Below are positions 25,214 to 37,771 of a DNA stretch of 64,000 nucleotides, in pieces. The stretch is from positions 1 through 64,000 of the forward strand of contig JAEPRB010000108.1 of assembly GCA_016758965.1 (NCBI GenBank). The letters run 5' to 3'. Source of the DNA: Circinella minor (lineage: Eukaryota > Mucoromycota > Mucoromycetes > Mucorales > Lichtheimiaceae). Every line of letters begins with the position of its first letter. The first letter of the stretch is position 1. Under the pieces are notes generated by a model. It did not search any database, was not told the DNA's origin, and worked only from the letters and a program-made list of their open reading frames with translations. The translations under genes and the position numbers were made by a program.

Positions 25214-25692
25214 CAACAATAGCAACAATAGTAATTATCTCTATTCTATGTAACTATTCTTATATATTAATAACTATTCTTCTTCTTACATATGTTGTAC
25301 CATATTATTATTCTATTTTAGTGGTTTCTTTATAAGTATATATATATACCACATTACACACCCTTCCTCTCAGGTCCCTTCGTTTCACAAACTTATTTTT
25401 ACTGTACTTATTACTATGTATATTTTTAACTAACCCTTACCCACTCCCCCCACACACATTATTTATTATTATTATTCTTCTTTTGCTTGAGAATTTTAAA
25501 TATATCATATATACTTCTTTATTACCATATTATAATGATGATGATTAAAAAAAAAATTCTAACACAAAAAAAAAAAAAATCTGGTTCCAATATTCTTCCG
25601 AGGTCAATTTTTTTTTTATACTTTTCTGTCAAAGAATAATTCGAACATCAATTCCTAATTTAATATTGTTTGTTATCTTTTTTTTTTTACAT

Positions 25693-25733
<41 letters not shown>

Positions 25734-25796
25734 CAACAAACAAAACTATTATCTTTCTAATATATTATTATTTTTGATATTAATACTTTTAAAATC
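25214..25796. other. Intergenic between the two PA-RING genes, with a 31-A run
   Basis: This stretch is AT-rich. An unbroken A tract covers 25700-25730, about 66 bp before the start codon of the next gene. Such poly(dA:dT) tracts often exclude nucleosomes from fungal promoters, so a promoter role is plausible. No gene is seen. Confidence 0.6.
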
Positions 25797-27858
25797 ATGT
25801 CACGTCTGGTGCCTACAATTATGTACGCACTAGCAATTATCATGATTCTTTGGTTAATTGTGGGAGCTATTACATTACCTAATGCATCACAATGGTTTAA
25901 AGGAAAATCAGCAAGTATTCAACAAGGTTAGTTTTTTTTTTTAACGTACCATATCAATGAAATAGGTATAGAGTATTTGTTTATATTTAATTTATTTGTT
26001 TGTTACTTTAGATGTTGTTATGTTACCATTCAATAAAAATAATAACACCATGATATCATCAGATATACATGTACAATACGTTTATGGTCAATGGCAATAT
26101 AATAGTCAAATGGTAGTAGCAGATAATGTTCCACAACCACCTATTGATGGATTACAAGGAATTTTATATGATCGTGGTAAATCATGTGAACTTCAAGATT
26201 TAAATGCTTTACCAAGTTTACATTTAACTACTCTTTTCCCCAATGTATCCAAAGTGGCTTTAATTCAACGTGGTGATTGTTTTTTTAGTCAAAAAATATT
26301 AAATGCTCAATTAGATGGTGCAAGTGCTGCTATTGTTTATAATAATATATCTTTTGATAATGATCCTGATTTAGATCATAATATGGTAAAAAAAAATTTC
26401 AACTTTTTATAACTCTTTGATTTTTATATGAAACAAAAAAAAAAAAAGTTTAAACTCATAGTTATTTAAACATTAGTGTATTCAACCAAATACAATTTCA
26501 ATTCCTGCTTATTATGTTGATCTTTCTATTGGATTAGAAATGTATGATCGATTAAAAAATCTTACTCAACTTGTACAAGATGAGAAAAACAATTTAACTG
26601 ATTCATATAATAAGTTACAAGGAGATAAAGAACCAGATACTTTAACACGTGTTACTTTATATCCTCCACAACGACCTCGTCTTGATCCTTGGCAATTTGC
26701 CCTTATTATTATTGGTGTTGTTATTGTAACAAGTCTTGCTATTGTTGGTAAGGATATTTTTTGTATCTCTGTTACTTTTTTTTTTTTTTTGTAAATCCAT
26801 ACTGTTAATTATAAATATGTATATATTTCTTTTTTCTAGTTGCAATGCAATGTCACCTATGGCGTATTAGTAGACAACAACGTAGAAATGGTAATCAAGA
26901 TGATAATGATAGTCTTCAAGATACATTACATGATGAAGATGAGTTATGGCGAGGTGTAGTTGGTCCAGGTGTAGTAAGTCATAGATCCAGAAAACGACGT
27001 TTAACACAAGCTATTGTAGATACATTACCGACACGTATTTATGGTGAAGAGAAACAAGTCGATAATGAATGTCAAAAATTATCATCAGAAGAGAAAAAAG
27101 GAGAACAAAACAAAACATGTAATAATGAGGAAGTAGTATTACCCTATTATCAAGACCATGAACAAAAACAATCAATGCAGATGAATAAAGAAGAAGAAGA
27201 AGGAGAAAAAAAAGAATCGAAACAAAAAGAAGATAGTGATGATTCATCATCATGTATTACCAATAAAACAAAATCTCATTCTATTTTATCCATGGTAATA
27301 ACATTAAATCATGATAATAATGAACAACAACAACAAGAACAACAAGAACAGGCTTCTTGTGTCATTTGCTTAGAATCGTTTATTCATGGTGATGTTTTAC
27401 GAACACTTCCATGCCAACATGAATACCATCGTGATTGTATTGGTAAGTTATTAAGAAAAACATTTTTTTTTATATTCCCCTCTCTCCATCATACACATAC
27501 GTACGTACACAAAATAATTCTTTTTTGTTTTTGTTTTTTAGATACCTGGCTTACTAAAAAAAGCGCAGCATGTCCACTTTGTCTACAAACAGTACAAATG
27601 CCAACCGAACCACCTGAAGCACATATACGAGAATCAACTCAATACACCAATGAGCGACCTTCTTCTATTCATCAATTTCAACAAATTCCAGTACGGACAA
27701 CAGAGGATGATCCAGGACGTATAGAAGAATCAATCGAATTGGAACCAACAAATACCACATCAAATTTCAATAATAATAATAATCATCATCATAATGAACG
27801 TGCTCATATTAATAGTATGAGAAGACTTTGGTGTTATGGAGAGCCCCCAATAATGTAA
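25797..27858 (+). CDS. PA-TM-RING ubiquitin ligase, copy 2
   Basis: Five exons (25797-25926, 26012-26385, 26477-26747, 26840-27442, 27542-27858) give 564 residues. Residues about 8-28 are a signal peptide or anchor. A PA-like lumenal domain follows (KVALIQRGDCFFSQKILNAQ, DGASAAIVYNN). A membrane segment at about 240-260 (FALIIIGVVIVTSLAIV) leads to an acidic, Lys/Glu/Gln-rich linker and a RING-H2 (432-473: CVIC, PCQHEYH, CPLC). The tail is Asn/His-rich. Compared with copy 1 the RING is C3H2C3 rather than C3HC4, and the linker between membrane and RING is much longer, so the copies have diverged in regulation or partners. The role is inferred as membrane E3 ligase in endosomal/vacuolar sorting. 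Confidence 0.88.
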
Positions 27859-28071
27859 AAAAAAAACCTCCCTCCCTCCAAAAAAAAAGTACATATATGT
27901 ATATATAATAATATAATAATAATAGTTGTAATTTTATTAATTAAAAATCCATGTTTAATAATACGTAATATATATAAAACTATATTCATTATTATTTTTG
28001 ATTCCATGATTTTTTTTTTTTTGCCATTGATTGAGAGAAGAAGAAGTATATATCTCCGGAAAGTATATAAT

Positions 28072-31000
28072 TTATTCCTTGGACTTTAGTTTTAAATCTT
28101 TGTTTTTGTTTTTACCATCATAAGGAAAAGGGGGTGGAGCAGGACTATAACCTGGTACAAGGAATAGAGTTCCCATTTCTTGTTCTGAAAAAGCGGGATG
28201 TCCATTTGCATTGGATTGAGGCAATAATTCATTTAACATTCTTGGTAACACACGACCCATTTCTTTATCCATCGCATATTCGAAACCCCAATTGGTCATA
28301 TTGGAAGGAATAAGTTCTTGTACAATAATACGATCTATATATAAATATATATAAAATTTGGTTCAGCTTTAGTGTTAATAAGAAAAAAATATGTTGTATA
28401 TGTAATTATATATTTGTATATATATGTTTTACTACGTTAAAAAAGAGCAAAGAAAGAAACTCCCCCACTCCCAACCATTTATCTATAAAGGGATTACAAA
28501 CCATTACGAATCAAATTGATAGCATCTGCCAAGACAGCACGTCCCATTGTATAGGGTAATCGAAGTCCTGTTGGTTTACTACGTTCGACCATAATACCCG
28601 CATATAATTCCACATTGTCAGGTTCCCCATATAAATCTTTTAACGCCTGTTGTACTGCAGGAATTTCACTGAAATCTTCAAATGTCTCCAAAGGTTTCAA
28701 ATTGAAATAACGTCGAAAATCGTTACATGAAGAACATCGTAATTGACGAAATTGCATGATACCTTGAATTTCAATATGCTCCATACTTGCAGGAACCTTA
28801 AGACCATTGCCAACTTCACCTGCAATTTGATTATATCCTTTACGTAAACATTTTGCCAAATCAAAATCAGAAAATTGTCCTGACTTGACATCACGATGTA
28901 AACCTGCGATAGGTAATCCCAATGCTAATTCTTCTTCAGAGGCATGAACAAAATGATCATTGAATACTGGTAGAAGAGATTCAAAGATACTTTGATCTGT
29001 GCCTCCTTGTTGTTGTTGACTATTGTTGGTGGAATCTTGACTCTTTTGTTTGGCACTTGATGCAGCATAAGCTTCACCCATTGGTTTCATAAGTGTCTTA
29101 ATTATTTCATCTGTCCATTTCGTATCTTCTTCTCCAAGTGCTTGATGCCAACGATAAATTGCATTAAATTCAATGGAAACAGCATTTCCATATAATGGTG
29201 GCGGAGGTTGACCCAAAACATCTAATGAAAAATAGGCATCTTGTCTAACTCCCAAAATGGCACGTGCATATTCTTGTTCAATAATTTTGAAATGACTATA
29301 TAAATAAAATAATTATTTTTTCATTATGTGAGTCTATGAATAGTTATATAGATTATATAATAAGTCCCAAGTAAATAGCCCCTTTTTTTCTCTCAGCTAC
29401 GTAGTTAAAATAAATTATTATACCAAGCATTATTAATTAATCGAGCAGTTTGAAATAATTCTTCATCTTGATCTTTTTCAGTAGCCAATGCTTTGCCTGG
29501 TCCATAAGAAAATCGACCTCCTTCATTCTTTTCCAATAATTGTTTTGCAATGTAATTATGATTTCGTGAAAATAAAACGAGCATTGCACCCACACCTATA
29601 AATATAAGAGATACATACACAAAATCCCCAACCCCCCCAGATATGTATATATATATGTATGTGTATGTGTATGTGTGATCGATAGTTTAATAAGTATTTT
29701 ATAATGAATAACATTAATACAAATATTAATTACGCCTTCTTTTTTGCCCAACTTTTTCTACTCTTTCTTAAAAATCACTCTTAAAAAAAACTAACCTGGC
29801 GGTTGAATAATTAAACGTTTATCGAACCATTGATCTGGTTTTAATAAACCTTCTTTCATTTGTCTGACAGATTCTTGATCTGTACGATTAAAACCATAAA
29901 GAAATGATCTATAGAGAAATGAATTCAAATATTTAGTCTCTTTCCCCTACTGATGTTAAAAATTAAAGATATATAGAAATATAAACAATAAACTTACTGA
30001 TCTGCATAACTAGTTGTAAGATTCTTTTTTGGATCATTTGGACTTGTATAAAATAGATCATGAATCTATTTTTTTTTAATGAGAAATTTACAAAAATATT
30101 ACTGATAGGTTGATAGGTAAAAAAAAAAAATCGTTTTTTTTTTCTCAATAAATTATACAACAAATGAGTACTTACAATTAAAATGGCAAAATAGAAAAGT
30201 AACATATTAATACCACTTTTATGTGGTGTAAATTCACTTCGCTTTAACAGACGATGAAAAACTTCGGATGGTTCTGGTAAATTGGTATTGACAGATGAAC
30301 GAGAAGTTACGGTGCGAACATAATTTGTATTTGATTTTCCCTATTGAAAAGTTATTATTATTATTATTATTAATCTAATTCTTATGTGAACATAATATAC
30401 TGTAATGTAAAAGTACAAATATATATTACTTACAACATCTGGAAATAACAAACTATTATAACTACCATCCGCTGTTCGAAAATTGTTTCCAACAAAATTA
30501 ATATATGGTTTTTGGATATCCATCTAAATAAAGTAAATAAACAAATATGCAAATATGCAAATATTAACAAGGTATTTTTACTCTTTGTGTACTAATATCA
30601 TCCCTCCCTCTATCTCTATTTCCCCCCCCCCTTAAAAAAAACGCCCAAATGTAATGATGTGACGTTTTAATCCTTTAATATGAATGAATATAATAACACG
30701 TACATGATATATTTGTAAAATAGGCTGGGTTAAAACCTGTATCAATTCTGCTTGTTCTTGACCCATAGTTCCAAAAATCTTCATTACAGCTTCAAATGTA
30801 TTATGACGATCATTTATAGGTGCATTTTTACTTAAAAGTCTACATGTATCATGTTTTATATAAAACGCATTATATAATTTATTTACACTTTTTTTTAAAA
30901 AATTAAAAACTAAAAATATTTTAGTTACGTACCTTTCAACAATGCCTTGGATTAATCGATATTGTTGTGGAAGAGGTAATCCCAACATTTCTTTAATTGC

Positions 31001-31420
31001 TTTTACATTCACTGGTGTAAGACCTGTCAATGCTTCTAAATTCTTGATAATAGCATCCGCTGTCCAAGCAATGCTACTTCCTAAATGAGAAGGTGTCTCT
31101 TCAAATGGATTATCTTCATGACTAATAAGTGAATCACTACTAGTACCAGTGCTACCACCACCTAAGGCTCTTCGAAGAATATTTTTTAAATTTTTTTTTG
31201 AATCATCATTATTTTGACTTTCACGCACACTGGTAACAAGAGCTTGTAATGTACGTAAAAGTCCAGCTTCACCTGATTCACTATGGATACCATTGATTTG
31301 AGACATAATTTTTTGTTGTTGTTGTTCTATTTTAGTATTTTCACCAGAAGCAAATAAAGTGGATTCAGAGGAAGATGATGATAATGTTCTATCAGTTCCT
31401 ATGGGACCTCTTCTTGCCAT
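28072..31420 (-). CDS. Heme peroxidase/fatty-acid dioxygenase (Ppo-like), no P450 domain
   Basis: Nine exons (30933-31420, 30704-30839, 30434-30523, 30176-30340, 29998-30065, 29796-29908, 29424-29595, 28502-29295, 28072-28334) encode 762 residues. The animal-heme-peroxidase fold is clear: FRTADGS (223-229), distal His in IHDLFYTS (His295), NLTTSYADQSFLYG, GLLKPD, LFSRNHNYIA, and the cyclooxygenase-like FNAIYRWH with catalytic Tyr458 and proximal heme ligand His461. Ascomycete Ppo proteins use this domain to make 8- or 10-hydroperoxides of linoleate/oleate, and a fused P450 then isomerises them. Here the sequence reaches the linker-like IPSNMTNWGF and ends about 65 residues later (tail KNKNKDLKLKSKE), so no P450 is present. 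The product would be hydroperoxy or hydroxy fatty acids used as developmental signals. Confidence 0.9.
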
Positions 31421-33125
31421 AATCTGTTGATGAGAGAGCTATATGTAATAATAATAAATAGTGAAAGTAAATAAAAAAGACGAGTGTGAATTCTGTAGTG
31501 TCATATTTAATAATACGTACCATGCTGTTGGTTACAGTAATCAATTAATTACTCTGGAAATAAGAAGAAGAAAAAGAAAAAGAAGAAGAGAACAAGTATT
31601 TTTTTATTTTATAGGTATTTATATTTTTTATATTTACATACAAAAAAGTGGCGTAACCTAACAATAAATTATTATTTCATTCAAAACTTAATTCATTCCG
31701 TTGTTGCTAAGGGAAGGTATAAATTATGCATATGTCTATAGCAACAATACAATTACTCTATTATCTTTTTTAGCATGTTAAAAAGAAAACAAAAGTGAAA
31801 TCCTTTTTTTTTACTTTATTGTTTATGCATAGTTTACTATAGTAAAATAAAAAAAAAACTCCAATACGTATCACTTGTATTCTTATTATTCCCTTTTTAT
31901 TCTTATATCGTTCCTACTTAATAATATAAATTTACTTATTTATTATGATAACGACATCCTTGTTTCCATCACTAATACACGTTCATGTAAGTAAAAATGC
32001 ATCTCAAAAAAAAACAATTATGCAGTTTCATCTCAAAGTTTGTTTATATTTTGATTTTTAGCATGTATATATACATTGAATAAATGAAAGAAAGGAAAAA
32101 AGGCATGTTCATTGTAATTACATTTATTAACAGTACGTAAATATAAATAATGAATTTTATTATATCATTTTACGTACGTATAATATATAACGAAATAGTA
32201 ATAGTAATAGATTTATAACCTTTATATGATAAAAAGTTTTTATTTTTACGTATTTTCTCAATTGTATGAACCAAAAAAGAAAAGAAAACGCCAAACAAGA
32301 ATAAATATACATAATGCATAACGCGTTAGCATTATTTATTTATTTTTACTCCCTATCAGTAGATACATCATTACACTTTGAAACAAGATCACAATGCATA
32401 ATTAATATATTGTACATAAATCGTGACCTTACGATTTTTTTTTAACTTTTTTTTTTTTTTTTATAAATGGGATAATAGTATCCAATGTAAAGTCAATGAT
32501 TAACAAGGGAAAATAAAAACTCATACCTTTTGTATATACAAGTGTAATGCATAAAAATATAGTTATTTTCAAGTGTTTTATTTGGATATAAATGAACCTG
32601 TGTAACTTATGTCAAATGATCATCGTCAAAAATAAAAATATAAAAAAAAATAGGTATCACAACGTTCGCATGTAAAATGGAACGCCTTTCTATATAACGA
32701 ATAATTTTAACGGGACTTACTATCAAAATGGAAATCAAGTTTTTTCTACACACACAAAATGAAAAGGTCATAGAAAATCTTTTCCTTCTATTATTTGATT
32801 ATATAAAGTACATATAATAAAAGAGTGAGAATCTGGATATATTTTAAACAAATTATTGTTGTACAAACCAAAAAAAAAAAAAAAAAAAAGTCAAATTGCA
32901 TGGGCCCAGATTTTTTCATTAAGCTTTTTTTTTTCTTTACAACTTTGAAAACCTTTATATTTTTGTTCAAAAAAAAAAAATACATTGAAAAAAAAAAGTA
33001 GGGAATATTACAAATGTGTTTGGCTTTTTTTTTATATAACCGAGAATATATATGGTGGATTTTTTTTTATGTTTTTTGTGTGTAAGTGTGTTCTGATATA
33101 CAAAATAATGATGGGGAATTTTCTT
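31421..33125. other. AT-rich gap, no gene seen
   Basis: This is the promoter region of the dioxygenase (left) and the 3' flank of the Gly-rich gene (right). It has many A/T homopolymers, including a run of A at about 32870-32889. No open frame has convincing coding character. Confidence 0.5.
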
Positions 33126-33941
33126 TTAAAGGAGTTTACCAATTAATTTGGCAGTCAATTTATCTTTCATGGAAGGTTCTTCTTGTTTTCCACCACTAAG
33201 TATGGAACCAACCATACCACCAAGGCCATCACTACCACTGTTCTTTTGACTTCCACCTCCTTGACCACCCATCAATGCACCAATCATGCTACCAATACCT
33301 CCATCAGAACCACCACCGGAACCACCAGCTTGCTTTTGAGAATATAACTTGAAAGCCATCATAGCAGCTGCTTGAAGAGCTTCAGACTTATCAGAAGAAG
33401 AAGCACCTCCACCACCACCTTGCTTTTGAGAAAAGAGTTTAGAAGCTTCACCCATAGCCATACCAAGTAAAGCATTCATACCACCATCTCCACCACTGGA
33501 ACGATGCTTTTGGAAAGCTTCTACAGCAGCAGCTGAACCAATATCATGGGGAGATGAAGCATCACCTCCTTCATTATACATTTGTCTATGGCTGTTTTCG
33601 GCGTATTGGACATCATCATCGGAAGCTTGAACTGAATCTTTTTTATCCAAGACTTTAGAGAGAACGCCAGAAAACATTCCTTCGTCATCGTCATCTTGAT
33701 CAGTATGTTGACGAGCATATCGGCTTGCATCAGCCACATTTTGACTATAAGGATTGTCATAAGGAGATTGTTGAGGTTGACCATAACCATGGCTTTCACC
33801 ACCACCACCACCTTTCACAAAGAAAAAAAAAAAAAAAAAAGACAGGTTAACTTTTTTTTTTCTTTTTCCCTTATTTATATATATGTTCTCAAACCAAATA
33901 AATTAAAGCTTACCGAGATAACTGCTTGCTTCACCAGACAT
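33126..33941 (-). CDS. Gly-rich fungal protein (DUF7721/'beta-flanking'-like)
   Basis: Two exons (33914-33941 and 33126-33811) encode 237 residues. The protein is acidic and disordered at the N-terminus (DQDDDDEGMFSGVLS). It then has two related Ala-rich helices of similar layout (GMNALLGMAMGEASKLFSQKQ and EALQAAAMMAFKLYSQKQ) separated by Gly/Ser loops, and a C-terminal helix (MKDKLTAKLIGKLL). This layout resembles a widespread small fungal family annotated as DUF7721 or beta-flanking protein, whose function is unknown. The assignment rests on pattern memory only. No signal peptide or membrane segment is visible, so it is probably cytosolic. Confidence 0.75.
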
Positions 33942-35002
33942 TGTTGTTAAGAATTAAGAAAGAGATGTGTGAAAAAGAAAAAAAAAAAAAGAAAAGAGAG
34001 AGAAAGAGAGAAAGGGAAACACGTTAAAAGTGAAAAAGAAATACCGGTTGGCTCCGCGTTAAAAAATAAAATAGATGTGAAATGCATGCGTGGTGAGTGG
34101 TTGATATTATACCTTTTTTTTTGCCACACACACACATCCTTTTAAAAACCCGTTTCTCTCACACACACACACTATTATTAACTATAGATATATGCTAACT
34201 ATTTAATCTAAATAAACCAAACTATTCATCCTAATTTACTATTATCAATTTCTCCTCATTTTATCTTTTTATTATTATAAAAAATAATATGCCAAGCTTA
34301 TTAAAAAAAAAAAAGATAACTACCAAAAACAAATCATTAACCGATTTTTTACTTAATGATTGGGTAAGTAGGGCATGTTGTGTAACCTTAAATCGCTCAG
34401 CCGCACTAAATCCTTTTTAACTTGATAATAAAAATATGCAGGTCGTTATAGACAGTAATAACGTAAAACTCCGTTTTTTTTTTCTCTCTCTTTCTAGGTG
34501 TCCTTATATCTTTTTCAACTTATTTCCCCAATGGTGTTACCCACACCACATCTATGTTATCACTTGTAAAATAGCATAAACTAAATTTTATCTTGTGAAA
34601 TGGTGTATAATAGAAATAAATATGTGGTTGGTTAAAGAATCATGGAAAAAGAAGAGCAAACAACGTTTCTATATTTTTTTTTCTTTTTTCTTAATAACTA
34701 TGTATTGATGTACTATTATAAAATAATCAGTAACTTTTATCAAACAATAAAATAGTTTTTATTTATTTTTATTACGTACGCAAACAATATAAAAAGATAA
34801 TATCTTTTCTTATAAATAAATATAAATGAGAGCATGCACTGCATGTTTACATTATGAGAAAGAAAAAAAGGAGGAGAGTTTGTATATAGCTTGAAGAAAA
34901 AGGAGGGGGGGAGAGAGGAAGAACGAAAATAAATAATTAGATAAAAGAAATGAAGAAAAGGATTCATTGTATGCTATTATATGGTGACATGGTTATTATT
35001 AT
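33942..35002. other. Intergenic, no gene seen
   Basis: This is the promoter side of the Gly-rich gene and 3' side of the collagen-like gene. It has pyrimidine runs, CA repeats near 34129 and 34162, and A/T tracts. No coding sequence was recognised. Confidence 0.5.
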
Positions 35003-35935
35003 CTACTTGGTATTATTATATGCTTCTGGACCATCTGCTGGTAATCCAGCCTTCTCCCGGTCATCTGAACTCATACTACCTGGTTCACCATCTTGGCCTG
35101 GCTGGCCTGGCTGGCCTGGTTGGCCTGGTTGACCTGGTTGACCTGGTTGGCCCGGTTGACCTGGTTGACCTGGTTGGCCCGGTTGGCCTGGCTGGCCTGG
35201 CTGACCTGGTTCTCCGTCTTGACCTGGCTGACCCGGCTGCCCTGGTTGACCTGGTTGACCTGGCTCGCCATCAGTAGATGAACTGCTTTTTGTATTTTGC
35301 TGACCAGACAAAATAGGCGGAATCACACTACCCAAGCCAACACCACCACGTTTTTTTAAATGCTTAGCTGAAGTATTCCCTTTTTCTGGTTTTATTGGAT
35401 CTGAAGAATGAGGCGGTAAATTAGTACCTTCACTTTCTTTTGTTGTTGTAGCCGACGATTTACTAGGAGCAGAATCTTTTTGTTGTTGTGAATGCGTATT
35501 GGCACTCTCCATTATTTCATCCACTTGAACTCCTACTTTTGTAAGTTCACTAACACTACTCATTCCAACACCTCCAAGACCAAATCCAACAGTAGTAATT
35601 GTATCTCCAAATCCAACATCTTTTGGCTTTTTCTGTTGTTGTCGTTTAGCATGAGCAGCCAATGTATGAACTCGATTTTGTCCTTGAGAAATACCAGATA
35701 ATTCACGTCGTTTTAATGTAGAAGAGCCGTCTGAAAAAGCGAGAGGACCATTTGAATTACTGTGAAGAGCTGGTCCGGATTTTTGAACAGTACCAATACG
35801 AAAAGCAGGTGTCCCTGTAGTCGTAGTACGTTTTGAATATTGAGCTTGATTATGTATGGCATTTTGTTCAATACCCAATACAGGCGATGTAATAGCACAA
35901 ATGGCTATAGCGGTCGTAATAACTGAAAGTTTCAT
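35003..35935 (-). CDS. Secreted collagen-like protein with Kex2-type sites
   Basis: A single exon encodes 310 residues. Residues 1-21 are a signal peptide ([21 protein letters not shown]). Four dibasic sites (SKR, LKRR, AKR, LKKR) punctuate the N-terminal 200 residues, as in fungal pro-proteins cut by Kex2 in the Golgi. The C-terminal third has 21 uninterrupted Gly-X-Y triplets, nearly all GQP with GEP and GQD at the ends and near one third of the way. It then ends in a short hydrophilic tail ([12 protein letters not shown]). Pro occupies the Y position, where prolyl hydroxylation occurs in animal collagens. The likely location is cell wall or medium. The collagen tract would allow trimerisation or adhesion; this is inference. 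No membrane anchor or GPI signal is visible. Confidence 0.85.
   Translation of the reverse strand: MKLSVITTAIAICAITSPVLGIEQNAIHNQAQYSKRTTTTGTPAFRIGTVQKSGPALHSNSNGPLAFSDGSSTLKRRELSGISQGQNRVHTLAAHAKRQQQKKPKDVGFGDTITTVGFGLGGVGMSSVSELTKVGVQVDEIMESANTHSQQQKDSAPSKSSATTTKESEGTNLPPHSSDPIKPEKGNTSAKHLKKRGGVGLGSVIPPILSGQQNTKSSSSTDGEPGQPGQPGQPGQPGQDGEPGQPGQPGQPGQPGQPGQPGQPGQPGQPGQPGQPGQPGQDGEPGSMSSDDREKAGLPADGPEAYNNTK
35078..35269 (-). repeat. 9-bp coding minisatellite (Gly-X-Y tract)
   Basis: Twenty-one tandem 9-bp units inside the collagen-like gene, mostly GGTCAACCA/GGCCAACCA-type on the coding strand. High similarity among units suggests copy number can change by slippage in steps that keep the reading frame. 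Confidence 0.85.
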
Positions 35936-37771
35936 TGTATTGTTATTATGTTGTAATATATAGAAGGTCGATAAATAAATAAAATAAAAAGAAAGAAGAC
36001 GATAAACAAAATAAAAATAACAATAAAAATCCTCCTCTTTTCTTTAAAGGAAAAAGAAAAATAATTTATAGTTTGTTATTCCATTCTTCTTTCTCCTTTC
36101 AATATATGTTTATATAATCAGTAGCAACAACAACAGCAATAAACAACAATAATGTCTATCCTCTATTGATTCCATAGATATATTACTACTGTTACTACTA
36201 CTATCAAATGTCCCTTATTTTCCATTCATCCCCCTTCCCTCTCTCTTTTATATAAGGGCGAAAGTGAATCAAAAGATTGATCTTACACTCCTTTTTTTTG
36301 TGCGTGTATGTATCGAGAGAATGTGTATAAAAATCTGTACTTATTCATCAAAGAATAAAGAAAAATCTCCGTCATTAGTTTCAGGGATAAAGATATATTT
36401 CTAACAAGTAGTCATTATCTTTATGTTTAACTCTAGCATAGAAATTGAGCATACCATACTCACATCATCAAAAAAAAAAAAAAAAAAAAAATTTTTTTAC
36501 AGGAGTTACTAACATTTCTTTTTAACCCTTCATAACATATTCGAATTCTATGCATTTGAATTGTAGGAAAAAAAATACCCCCATTATATAATATAGAGCT
36601 CTTTATTTTTAACTTATATTCGAATATCATAATTTTGTAGTAAAAATCTATAAAAGTTACGTACTCCACAAAAAAAAAAAAGAAAATTCTTCTTCATTGC
36701 TCCTTGTCATTATGTTAACTTTTAAAAAGGGATAATTACTTTTCTCCTTTTTATCAACATCCTACGTAGAATATATGTAGATAATCACTTTTGTCTTGTT
36801 TTACCATCTACCGTTGCTTTTCTTCATCATGAGGATTTTTCCACCACTATTACAATTACACATTATTCTTTTTTTATAACGACTAATGATAATCATGATC
36901 TAGTCTAATAGTATGTAGATTTTTTTTTTTGCTTTCTTCAATTAATTTTGATTGATACAGTAGTTACAAGATGTATTATACACTTCATTTCTTTGATACC
37001 CCTCGCCCCTTATCTTTTGGTTATGAGTAATTATTATATATGCCAAGTTTTTTACTTATATATACAAGTTTTTTATCTCCTCGATTTATTTATATATTAC
37101 GACCAAGTAGTAATAACAGTAAGCTTCTATATGTTATTTTCGTAATAAATCATCACTACTACTACTACTATTACTATCACTTACAATGATACATGATACT
37201 TAGTTTAGAATACAGTAATCAACTTTAATTTTTGTTTTCTAATACAATTATCGCAAATGTTGTGTAAAAAGAAAACATACTGTATAGGTTTTTTGTAGTA
37301 GAAAAAACGAAGCACAATTTATTTTCTTTGTCTTTATTAGCTTGGTTGACTTTGCTTATACGTAAGATTCATTCCTTTACGTATTTTATACGTATATCAT
37401 AGGTGTATATTACCCCTTTTCTGACTAGAATGTGTTCATTCACTTATAAAGTATTATATCATATAGGAGATGAAATTCTTTTAGTTTTGGTTTCTTTTGT
37501 TACTATAACGACGTATACTTTGTAAGAAACAACATAGTAACAATAAAAACCTCATGATTATTTTCACTAGAAATGACAAAAATAATAATAATAATAATGT
37601 GCAAGTACAAGTATAAAATAATTATCTGATTATGATTATTATTATAGTAGACTACTCATTTAATAGTTCCTATTTATTTTATTTATTTTTTTGTTGGTAT
37701 TATTATTATTATTATTATACTATGATTATTTTTTTATACAAATTATTACTAAGTAAAAAAAAAAAAGTTAA
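35936..37771. other. 1.8-kb AT-rich gap
   Basis: This is the promoter of the collagen-like gene at its left end and the 3' flank of BRE1 at its right end. In between are A/T runs, TAC/TAG triplet repeats (36185-36205, 37150-37170) and short AAT repeats. No gene was recognised. Confidence 0.5.
36246..36258 (-). promoter_or_regulatory. TATA-like box upstream of the collagen-like gene
   Basis: On the minus strand the sequence CCCTTATATAAAA lies about 310 bp before the start codon. It is the only clear TATA-type element in this promoter. The implied 5' UTR of about 280 nt is long but possible. Confidence 0.35.

Noticed and set aside
27011..27253. 80-codon minus-strand frame
   Set aside because: It is antisense to the Lys/Glu/Gln-rich linker of the second PA-RING gene.
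34981..35281. Plus-strand Leu/Trp-Leu-Ala repeat frames
   Set aside because: They are the reverse reading of the Gly-X-Y minisatellite.
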